Origin: VXMO01 sp965205915
Lineage (GTDB): Bacteria; Chloroflexota; Dehalococcoidia; UBA6926
Length of the DNA: 64,000 nt
Assembly: GCA_965205915.1 (NCBI GenBank)
Contig: OZ242191.1
Span: 186,001 to 250,000 of the forward strand
Reading direction: 5' to 3'
Part shown: piece after piece, positions 25,909 through 34,030 of the stretch
Numbering within the stretch: the stretch's first letter is position 1
Layout of the letters: each line of letters starts with the position of its first letter
Notes under the pieces: generated by a model
Databases searched by the model: none
Told to the model about the DNA's origin: nothing
Seen by the model: only the letters and a program-made list of their open reading frames with translations
Made by a program: the position numbers and the translations under genes

Positions 25909-28900
25909 ATGGATATCCCAGTCTTCCTCCCTCATACACCCAAAGAAACGCCCTTCCCACGCTGCCTTTCACTTGATCTTGAGGTGTCGCCGAAGGACAG
26001 CCTAATCAAGGCGCTCGCCGGTGTTCGGCCTGACACGGGGAAATCTCTCAGCCTGTCCGTCAATCGTCAGAGCCTGGCCGACGGTCTTTCGCAGTTGGAT
26101 GCACTCGCCGATGGCGCGGAGTTCATCGTCGGCCACAACATCATCGACTTTGACCTGCCGCACTTGAGGGCAGCCAACCCGTCGCTGCACCTGTTGCAAC
26201 TGCCCGTTGTAGACACGCTGCGACTGAATCCACTCGCCTTCCCGCGCAATCCCTACCACCATCTCGTCAAGCACTACCAGGACGGTCAACTCAAGCGCGG
26301 TCGCATCAATGACCCGCTACTTGATGCCCAACTGACTCTGGAAGTGTTCAATGATCAGCTCGATGAGTTCAAGAAAGCGCCCTGGGGCCTCCTCACAGCC
26401 TGGCACTGGCTGACCACGTCGGGAGAGGATGGCGAGGGGTTCGACATGGTCTTCTCTTCCCTCCGGTATTTGCCGAGACCCACTGACGGAGAGGCATTGG
26501 TCGCCATAAAGGGGCGGATTGAGCGCGTAGCCTGCACAACTGCCACGGAGGAAATTCTGGCCAACGCCGATCATCACGAATGGCCGCTTGCGTATGCGCT
26601 GGCGTGGCTGCACGTGTCAGGGGGCACTTCCGTGATGCCGCCGTGGGTCATGCACCAGTTCCCGGAGGCGGGCGCTCTTGTCCGCAAACTGCGTGACACA
26701 GCCTGCACAGACCCCTCGTGCGGATGGTGTCGAGAGCACCACGACGCCGCCAAGGAACTCAAACGATGGTTCGGCTTTGGCGACTTTCGGGCGGAACCCG
26801 TCGACGATGATTCCGGCCGACCGATGCAACAGGCCATTACCGAGGCCGCGATGGCCGGTGAACACGTACTCGGCATCCTGCCGACGGGCGCCGGCAAGTC
26901 CGTCTGCTACCAGGTCCCTGCCCTGTCGCGCTATGACAAGACCGGCGCGCTAACGGTCGTCATCTCGCCACTCGTTGCCCTCATGGCGGACCAGGTTGCG
27001 GGGATGCAGGCGCAGGACATCGATTCCTGTGTCACGGTCAACGGCCTTCTCTCAATGCCGGAGCGATCCGATGCCCTCGACCGCGTGCGTTTGGGCGATG
27101 CCAGCATCCTGCTCATCTCGCCTGAGCAGTTGCGCAGCGCCTCCGTCGTCCGCGCCCTCCAACAGCGCGAGATTGGCATGTGGGTGCTGGATGAGGCGCA
27201 CTGCCTCTCGCGATGGGGCCATGATTTCCGACCCGACTACCGCTATGTTGGCCGCTACATCCGCAAGCGCGCCGGAAAAGGCCCGGTGCCGCCGGTGCTC
27301 TGCCTTACGGCGACAGCCAAGCCGGACGTCGTATCGGACATTGTCGACTACTTCCGCAAAGAGATTGACATCAAACTTAGGGTGTTGAACGGCGGCGCTC
27401 GACGAACGAATCTCGAATTCGTTGTCGTCCAGACAACGCCGGGCGAGAAGTTCGAACACATTTATCAGACATTGGAGTCAGACCCTCCGCCAGATGAGCC
27501 CGGCGGCGCAATCGTCTACTGCGCGACGCGGTCGCACACCGAAGAGGTTGCCCGTTTTCTCCGAGACAAGGGAGTCAGAGCCGAGTTCTTCCACGCCGGA
27601 CTCCCGCCTGAGACCAAGAAGAACGTCCAACGGAGTTTCATCAACGGTGATCTCCAGGTCATTGTGGCGACAAACGCCTTTGGCATGGGCATCGACAAGC
27701 CCGACGTTCGCCTGGTGATTCACGCGGACATCCCCGGCTCACTCGAAAACTACCTACAGGAGGCGGGACGCGCCGGTCGCGACGAGCAGATGGCCAGGTG
27801 TGTCCTGCTCTATACCGAAGAGGATGTTGAGCGTCAATTCTCCATGGCTGCCCATAACCGACTCACACGACGCGAGATACACGGTGTCCTGCGCGCGCTC
27901 AGGAACATGGATCGAAAGAAGCGCCTCAATGGCCGAATTGTGGCAACAACAGGCGAAATCCTGCTGGAGGACGATGAGCACGCTTTCCAGCGAGACGCCA
28001 ATACGGACGATACGCGCGCACGAACGGCAGTCGCCTGGTTGGAAGAGTCCGTGCTGCTGACGCGGGAAGAGAACCGGGTACAAGTTTTCCCTTCATCCCT
28101 CCGCGTCAATACCCTGGATGAGGCGCAGGAAAAACTGAATGGCGACACCATCACCGGTGAGCGGCGCCGCCAACTCCTGCGGATTGCTGAGTCCCTATTC
28201 AACGCGGATCCCGACGACGGAATCTCCACTGATGAGTTGATGCTTGTTGGAGGTCTCTCGCCGGAAGGAGTGCAAGCTGCACTGCATGATCTCGAACAGC
28301 TGGGAATCGCCAGCAACGATACGACGCTCACGGCGTTTGTTCACTCGGGCGTCCAGCGAGCATCGCGAGAGCGTTTTGCTCAGGCTGCGGCGCTGGAAGA
28401 GGCCATTATCCAGCTCATGCAGGAGTCGGCCTCGGACATGGAGGTCGGCGAATCTCACCCCCTGCACCTACGGCAGTTCACGCAGCAGCTCAAGGATCAG
28501 GGGTATTCATATGCCCTGCCTGAACTCGTGCGGCGAATCATTCGTAGCATCGCCGCGGATGGCCGGGGAGAGGGAAGTGGCGCTGGAAGCCTCGGCGTTC
28601 GAAGCCTTGACCGGGACACGCTGCGTATCACGCTGCTACAAGAATGGTCACTACTGGCCAGGATGGCTGAACGGCGCCGCACCGCCGCCGAAAGGCTGCT
28701 CGACCACTTCCTCAATGCCATGCCGCCCAACACCCGCGGCACAGATATCCTCGTCGAAACAACGCTCGGCAAATTGCAAGAGGCGATAAAGGCGAACATG
28801 GTTCTGATGAGCGATGTGAAGAATCCTCTCGCCCTCATGAATCTGGCCTTGCTCTGGCTACATGAGCAGGAGATCATTCGCCTGAATCGCGGCCTGACCA

Positions 28901-31107
28901 TATTTCGGCCGGCGATGACCATTCAGTTGCAAGAGGATCGCCGCGGCTTTGCAAATCCGGACTTTGAACCCCTCAAGATCCACTATAACGAGCAGACGCA
29001 ACAAGTTCATGTGATGACCGAGTACGTTCAGCGCGGCCTGGAAAGAATGGCCGATGCCGTGCGTCTCGCCATGGATTACTTCAGCCTGCGCCGCGACGAG
29101 TTCATACGCCGCTGGTTGCCCAATCGCGAAGAGGACCTGGCACGGCAGACAACACCCGCATCCTGGGATGCCATCGTCGAGAGCCTCAATAACCTGAGTC
29201 AGCGCCGGATCGTGGCCGATGAACGGGAGCAAACGAACGTCCTCGTTCTGGCCGGCCCGGGTTCCGGCAAGACGCGCGTGCTGGTGCATCGCATCGCCTA
29301 CCTCATACGTGTGCGACGCGAAAATCCTCGCAGTATTCTTGCCCTCTCATACAACCGTCATGCCGCAATAGAAATCCGCCGCCGCTTGCAAGAACTGATT
29401 GGCGACGACGCGCGCGGCGTGATGGTCATGACGTGCCACGCGCTGGCCATGCGGCTCACGGGCGCAAGCTTCTCAGGGCGCTCCAACAACCCCGCCGATA
29501 TCGACTTCCGAGGTATTGTGCGGGAGGCGGCGGGACTGCTGCGGGGCGAGGGTCTGCCGCCCGATGATGCCGACGAATACCGCTCACGCCTGCTCGCAGG
29601 ATTCCGCTGGATTCTGGTCGATGAATACCAGGACGTCGAACGGGATCAATACGACCTGATCTCCGCCCTCGCCGGTCGAACGCTGGCGGAGGAAGACGAC
29701 AAACTCAGCCTGTTCGCCGTCGGCGACGATGACCAGAACATCTACAGCTTCAATGGCGCCTCTGTTGAGTTCATCCGTCGTTTTGAAGAAGACTACGGCG
29801 CAAAGCCAGTCTACCTGACGGACAACTATCGTTCGACGGGTCACATCATCACAGCCGCCAACGCCATCATCGAACCATCGCGAGATCGGATGAAGACCGG
29901 ACACCCAATCCGGGTGAACCGAGCCCGCCGCGGGGAGACACCGGGCGGCGAGTGGGCGCAGTGGGACCCGGTTGGCAAGGGGAGAGTTCAGATTCTTCCC
30001 GTTGGAGATTTTCCCATCTTGCAGGCGCAGACCATTGTCAGTGAGCTCAAGCGCCTGTCCGGTCTTTCGCCTGAATGGGACTGGTCGAAATGCGCCGTGA
30101 TTGCGAGAGACTGGCGCTTCCTGGACCCGATCCGCAGCCTGTGCGAACTGGAGGGGATTCCAGTCCAAATGGCCAACGAGGATTTCACCGGCATCTGGCG
30201 ACTGCGAGAGTCGCAGGCACTGGTGACTTGGCTCAACCAAAAGGGCTCTGACAACGTCACCGCTAAGGACATTCGCCACTTTGTGGGAGAATTGCCAAAG
30301 AATCCGTGGGCCGAATTGCTAGCTGAGGCCATCGACGAATATGCGCTTGAAACCGGCGGAGCGGAGACCCCCGTCGCCCATGCCATTGAGTGGCTGGCAG
30401 AATGGAGCCGCGACGCACGGCGACGGCAACGCGGTCTGCTACTTTCAACGGCGCACCGCGCCAAAGGTCTGGAGTTTGACCATGTTGTCGTACTCGATGG
30501 CGAATGGGAGAGGATCGGCAACGGCGAGGACAGGGACGCACAGCGCCGCCTCTATTACGTCGCAATGACGAGGGCCCGAAAGACCCTTAGCCTAGCTCGC
30601 CTCTCATCGCAGCGGCATCCCTTCCACGATGCCCTTCCCAACAATCCCGCGATACTATGGCGCGATCCGCTGGCCGGATTGCCTCCGGTCCAACCGGAAC
30701 TGGACCGGCGATACATTCGGCTCAGCCTCAAGGGTGTCTTCCTGAGTTTCGCGGGGTACAGGCCGCCTACTGATAAGGTTCACCGTGCAATAGCTGCCCT
30801 ATCACCGGGGGATCCACTACAACTTCGATTTCAGTCTTACCGATGGGAATTAGTGGACAGCGGTGGCACAGTCGTAGGCAGACTTTCGGGGAGCTTCTCG
30901 CCGCCCGTGGGGATGCGCTGTTCTTACGCCACGGTCATGGCAACCGTGAGCTGGGACAAAGGTAATTCGACTGCGGGCTATCAACCAAACCTACAGTGCG
31001 ATGAGTGGGAAGTCGTCGTGCCGGAACTTGTTTTTGAGCCTGATATACAACAATTATCAGTGGAGCCTGACGCCGTTGCACGTTCGGAGCGCCCGCCGGC
31101 AGATTAG
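25909..31107 (+). CDS. DEDD exonuclease-RecQ-UvrD fusion helicase
   Basis: A single 1732-residue protein. Residues 1-170 form a DnaQ/RNase H-like exonuclease: LSLDLEVSP (D23, E25), VGHNIIDFDLPHL and NDPLLDAQLTLEVF. A short Cys motif (CTDPSCGWCREHH) precedes a RecQ helicase with LPTGAGKSVCYQ (about 324-335), VLDEAHCLSRWGHDFRP and EAGRAGRDEQMARC. After a linker comes a UvrD/Rep-type helicase: LAGPGSGKTRVLVHRIAYL (about 1115), LVDEYQDVERDQ, GDDDQNIYSFNGAS, STAHRAKGLEFDHVVV and YYVAMTRARKTL. Three DNA-processing engines in one chain suggest unwinding and degrading DNA ends or forks, in repair or anti-phage defence. All motifs look intact although it follows decayed genes. It is 20 bases from the next gene. 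Confidence 0.9.
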   Translation: MDIPVFLPHTPKETPFPRCLSLDLEVSPKDSLIKALAGVRPDTGKSLSLSVNRQSLADGLSQLDALADGAEFIVGHNIIDFDLPHLRAANPSLHLLQLPVVDTLRLNPLAFPRNPYHHLVKHYQDGQLKRGRINDPLLDAQLTLEVFNDQLDEFKKAPWGLLTAWHWLTTSGEDGEGFDMVFSSLRYLPRPTDGEALVAIKGRIERVACTTATEEILANADHHEWPLAYALAWLHVSGGTSVMPPWVMHQFPEAGALVRKLRDTACTDPSCGWCREHHDAAKELKRWFGFGDFRAEPVDDDSGRPMQQAITEAAMAGEHVLGILPTGAGKSVCYQVPALSRYDKTGALTVVISPLVALMADQVAGMQAQDIDSCVTVNGLLSMPERSDALDRVRLGDASILLISPEQLRSASVVRALQQREIGMWVLDEAHCLSRWGHDFRPDYRYVGRYIRKRAGKGPVPPVLCLTATAKPDVVSDIVDYFRKEIDIKLRVLNGGARRTNLEFVVVQTTPGEKFEHIYQTLESDPPPDEPGGAIVYCATRSHTEEVARFLRDKGVRAEFFHAGLPPETKKNVQRSFINGDLQVIVATNAFGMGIDKPDVRLVIHADIPGSLENYLQEAGRAGRDEQMARCVLLYTEEDVERQFSMAAHNRLTRREIHGVLRALRNMDRKKRLNGRIVATTGEILLEDDEHAFQRDANTDDTRARTAVAWLEESVLLTREENRVQVFPSSLRVNTLDEAQEKLNGDTITGERRRQLLRIAESLFNADPDDGISTDELMLVGGLSPEGVQAALHDLEQLGIASNDTTLTAFVHSGVQRASRERFAQAAALEEAIIQLMQESASDMEVGESHPLHLRQFTQQLKDQGYSYALPELVRRIIRSIAADGRGEGSGAGSLGVRSLDRDTLRITLLQEWSLLARMAERRRTAAERLLDHFLNAMPPNTRGTDILVETTLGKLQEAIKANMVLMSDVKNPLALMNLALLWLHEQEIIRLNRGLTIFRPAMTIQLQEDRRGFANPDFEPLKIHYNEQTQQVHVMTEYVQRGLERMADAVRLAMDYFSLRRDEFIRRWLPNREEDLARQTTPASWDAIVESLNNLSQRRIVADEREQTNVLVLAGPGSGKTRVLVHRIAYLIRVRRENPRSILALSYNRHAAIEIRRRLQELIGDDARGVMVMTCHALAMRLTGASFSGRSNNPADIDFRGIVREAAGLLRGEGLPPDDADEYRSRLLAGFRWILVDEYQDVERDQYDLISALAGRTLAEEDDKLSLFAVGDDDQNIYSFNGASVEFIRRFEEDYGAKPVYLTDNYRSTGHIITAANAIIEPSRDRMKTGHPIRVNRARRGETPGGEWAQWDPVGKGRVQILPVGDFPILQAQTIVSELKRLSGLSPEWDWSKCAVIARDWRFLDPIRSLCELEGIPVQMANEDFTGIWRLRESQALVTWLNQKGSDNVTAKDIRHFVGELPKNPWAELLAEAIDEYALETGGAETPVAHAIEWLAEWSRDARRRQRGLLLSTAHRAKGLEFDHVVVLDGEWERIGNGEDRDAQRRLYYVAMTRARKTLSLARLSSQRHPFHDALPNNPAILWRDPLAGLPPVQPELDRRYIRLSLKGVFLSFAGYRPPTDKVHRAIAALSPGDPLQLRFQSYRWELVDSGGTVVGRLSGSFSPPVGMRCSYATVMATVSWDKGNSTAGYQPNLQCDEWEVVVPELVFEPDIQQLSVEPDAVARSERPPAD

Positions 31108-31127
31108 GCACACAAAGGAACGCCAAG

Positions 31128-32462
31128 GTGAAAATAACTGTTGTCGGCCTGGGACATGTGGGAATAGTAGCGGCCGCCGGTCTGGCCATTGCAGGGCATG
31201 ACGTCCTTGGAGTGGATGTGGATTCGGAGCGCGCAGCGCTTCTTCAGGATGGCAGATTGCCATTCTATGAGCCCGGCTTGCCAGAACGCTTGAAGCGGGT
31301 TTATCGAAGTGAGTCTATCCGTGTTTTGCGCGCAAATGATGTTGACGAGGATCTCGGGGACGTTGCACTTATTGCGGTAGGGCGCAGACCGCTGGGAGGC
31401 GAGGCTGACGCAGAACCCGTAGTGGACGCTGTGCGATGGGTGTTGGCACAGCGCCATGAGAACCTGGTCATTGTGAACAAGAGCACGGTGCCGCCTGGGA
31501 TGGGAAGGCGGCTGATTGAGGAAGAATTGGGAAGCGCGGGTGTCTCTTACGTCGCAAATCCGGAGTTCCTCCGGGAGGGGCAAGCCCTCTCAGACTGGGA
31601 CCGCCCTGACCGTATCGTTTTAGGAGTTGAGTCGGGTTCAAACCGGGCGCTTGAAACAGTTCAGGTGATGTACTCGCAAATCGATGCCCCCTTTCTCGTC
31701 ACAGACACAACGAGCGCCGAAATGATCAAGCTGGCAAGCAACGCTTTCCTGGCTACGCGCATTTCCTTTATAAATGAAATCGCCGCCCTCTGTGACTCAG
31801 TTGGCGCGTCGATTGACGATGTGAGCCGGGGCGTGGCATTGGACGCTCGCATGGGGACGCAGGTTTTCGCGGGGACCGGTTACGGTGGCTCGTGCCTGCC
31901 CAGCGATGTTGAGTCGCTAGTCACCCTCGGATCGGAACTCGAATCGTCAACCGGATTCCTCAAGTCAGTCCAACAAGTCAATCAGAAACAGCGTCTCCTG
32001 CCGGTTCAAGTTCTCAAGGAAAGATTCGGTGGGGACTTGGCCGGAGTGCGAGTTGCTGTGCTCGGTCTTTCGTTCAAGCCGGACACAGATGATGTGAGAG
32101 ACGCGCCCTCGCTCCATCTCATACGTGCCCTCTCCGCGTCCGGCGCAATTGTGACCGCCTACGACCCCGCAGCAGTGGCGGCGGCAACGGCACATCTACC
32201 CGAATCCGTTCACAAAGCAGAGAGCATCACCGAGGCAGCCGAAAGAGCCCAGGCCCTGATCCTTATGACGGAGTGGGAAGAAATCGTTAACTGCGATTGG
32301 CGAGTTGTTGCCGCGGCTATGGCCCTGCCCCGCCTCGTTTTCGATGGCAGAAATGCCCTGGATCGAGACAAATTGTCCGCGCTGGGGTTCGATTACATCG
32401 GTGTTGGTCGGGGTAAAATCGGGAACAACCGCCCTGCCGCCTCCCGGGAGCAATCTGAGTGA
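31128..32462 (+). CDS. UDP-glucose/GDP-mannose 6-dehydrogenase
   Basis: A 444-residue protein. The N-terminal NAD site is VVGLGHVGIVAAAGLA. NKSTVPPGMGRRL and NPEFLREGQALSD are standard family motifs, and the catalytic cysteine lies in GYGGSCLPSDV. The C-terminal UDP-binding domain includes LGLSFKPDTDDVRDAPSL. Family reaction: four-electron oxidation of a nucleotide sugar to the uronate with 2 NAD+. The active-site stretch has CLPSD rather than the usual CFPKD, so the Lys often found there is Ser. GTG 31128 follows AAAGGAA by eight bases. Its end overlaps the epimerase start (GTGA), so the two form an operon for sugar-nucleotide supply. Confidence 0.9.
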   Translation: MKITVVGLGHVGIVAAAGLAIAGHDVLGVDVDSERAALLQDGRLPFYEPGLPERLKRVYRSESIRVLRANDVDEDLGDVALIAVGRRPLGGEADAEPVVDAVRWVLAQRHENLVIVNKSTVPPGMGRRLIEEELGSAGVSYVANPEFLREGQALSDWDRPDRIVLGVESGSNRALETVQVMYSQIDAPFLVTDTTSAEMIKLASNAFLATRISFINEIAALCDSVGASIDDVSRGVALDARMGTQVFAGTGYGGSCLPSDVESLVTLGSELESSTGFLKSVQQVNQKQRLLPVQVLKERFGGDLAGVRVAVLGLSFKPDTDDVRDAPSLHLIRALSASGAIVTAYDPAAVAAATAHLPESVHKAESITEAAERAQALILMTEWEEIVNCDWRVVAAAMALPRLVFDGRNALDRDKLSALGFDYIGVGRGKIGNNRPAASREQSE

Positions 32463-33397
32463 CAACCGGACGCGTCCTCATAACAGGAGTTGCGGGATTC
32501 GGCGGCTCCTGTCTCGCCAAGTCACTTCTTGCCGCCGGATGCGAGGTGACAGGGCTCGACGTTACTCCGCCATCCCATGCCGCGTCACTGGCCGTTGAAT
32601 TGAGCAACCCAAATTTTCACTATGTGTGGAAGAGCATCCAGGACATCCAGCCTTCAGACGTAGAAGGTCACGAGATCATCGCTCACATGGCTGCTCAGCC
32701 GGATACGCCCCTCGCATTTGAATCGCCTCGCTACACCGTCCTCCAAAACATCGAAGGAACCGTCGCACTATTGGAGGCAATACGTAGGGCGGGAGGCGTT
32801 CAAAAGGTCATCTTCGCAGGCTCTGGGAATGAGATCGGTCGACCGCTCACTATCCCAATTACTGAGGACCACCCCCTCACTCCCCACAACCCCTACGGAT
32901 TTTCGAAGGCGGCCGCTGAGTTGGCCATGTGGGCCTGGCATCGGGCGTATGGCGTGCCGTCTGTCGTCCTTTCAACGGGTGTCGTCATCGGCCCAGGCAT
33001 GCGCCGCGAGGTGTTCATCTTCAGATGGCTATGGAGGGCGCTTAAGGGAGAGCCAATCGTCATTGAGGGTGGGCAACAGACGCGGGACGTCACATACATC
33101 GACGATGTGGCAGACGCTTGGACTCGTACAGTCACGGCCCCCGTAGAAGATGTTGTTGGTCAGAAGTTCTACGTCGGATACGGCGAGGAGCGAACGGTTG
33201 AGGATCTGGCTGAAGCCTGCCGTCTAGCCGCGGGTAGCGACGTTCCGTTGGAGCGTGTAGGATACCGACCCGGCGAAGAGGGGCAGCGGGAGGCCTTTAC
33301 CAATGAGAAGGCTCGACGAGTCCTGGGTTATGAACCTCAGACCGCTCCGGACACGGCAATCGCGCTAACCGCCGAATGGGTACGTAGTCTCCTCTAG
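32459..33397 (+). CDS. NAD-dependent epimerase/dehydratase (extended SDR)
   Basis: A 312-residue extended short-chain dehydrogenase. The Rossmann motif is ITGVAGFGGSCLAKSLL (GxxGxxG), and the catalytic pair is YGFSK in NPYGFSKAAAELA. HMAAQPDTPLAFESP and VTYIDDVADAWTR are typical of sugar-nucleotide epimerases and decarboxylases. As the partner of the adjoining 6-dehydrogenase it may epimerise or decarboxylate the UDP-uronate. The start GTG overlaps the previous stop. Its 3' end overlaps the convergent phosphatase gene by 33 bases. Confidence 0.88.
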   Translation: MTTGRVLITGVAGFGGSCLAKSLLAAGCEVTGLDVTPPSHAASLAVELSNPNFHYVWKSIQDIQPSDVEGHEIIAHMAAQPDTPLAFESPRYTVLQNIEGTVALLEAIRRAGGVQKVIFAGSGNEIGRPLTIPITEDHPLTPHNPYGFSKAAAELAMWAWHRAYGVPSVVLSTGVVIGPGMRREVFIFRWLWRALKGEPIVIEGGQQTRDVTYIDDVADAWTRTVTAPVEDVVGQKFYVGYGEERTVEDLAEACRLAAGSDVPLERVGYRPGEEGQREAFTNEKARRVLGYEPQTAPDTAIALTAEWVRSLL

Positions 33398-34030
33398 ACC
33401 CCTCCACGAGCATTTCAGACCGGCATCTGAACGCCATAGGATCAGGCCATCCAAATACTGCGGCCACGGGACCTCGTCATGACGTAGACCGAAAAGACGC
33501 GCCATGAACACGGCGAGGATCGCGTCATGCGTGACGAACACTCTCATGCACCCATCGTGCCCCAACTCGCTGGCAGTCAGCCTCAGAAGTAAGTTGATGC
33601 CCTCCGCGGTCGGCCTCATACCGGGCGGCGGCGCGTCTTCATGCAATTGTTGGCGAACGATTTCGAGAATGCCGTGCTTGAGGAAGTATTGACCGGCCTC
33701 GTCACCGGTCACGAACGGTCCCGGTTCCCCAAGAATCGCATTACCAACAATCTTCGGGCTCCACCCTGCCCTACGCGCTAAGGCCGCAGCCGTTTGTACA
33801 CACCGGGGCAGCGGACTGCATCGGACGGTTTCCCCTCTCCACCCGGATAGCACAGCCCCCAACTGCTCTGCTGATTCGATGCCTGCCGATGTCAGTGGCA
33901 CGTCTTGGCCGAATTCGCCTTCGGGAATCACCTCGCGCTCGGCATGACGAACAATAAGTGAGACATCGGCACCGACCGGAACAGATCGAAGTCCCTCCTC
34001 AATCGACTTGACTGTCTCAGGAAGCGTCAT
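33365..34030 (-). CDS. Histidine phosphatase-family protein
   Basis: A 221-residue protein. LIVRHAEREV carries the RHxE-type motif with the phospho-accepting His; CSPLPRCVQTAAAL gives the second Arg and VFVTHDAIL the second His. The family covers phosphoglycerate mutases and many small-molecule phosphatases. It starts within the last four bases (ATGA) of the large fusion gene before it, so it is translated with it. It probably dephosphorylates an intermediate of that pathway. Confidence 0.85.
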   Translation of the reverse strand: MTLPETVKSIEEGLRSVPVGADVSLIVRHAEREVIPEGEFGQDVPLTSAGIESAEQLGAVLSGWRGETVRCSPLPRCVQTAAALARRAGWSPKIVGNAILGEPGPFVTGDEAGQYFLKHGILEIVRQQLHEDAPPPGMRPTAEGINLLLRLTASELGHDGCMRVFVTHDAILAVFMARLFGLRHDEVPWPQYLDGLILWRSDAGLKCSWRGLEETTYPFGG

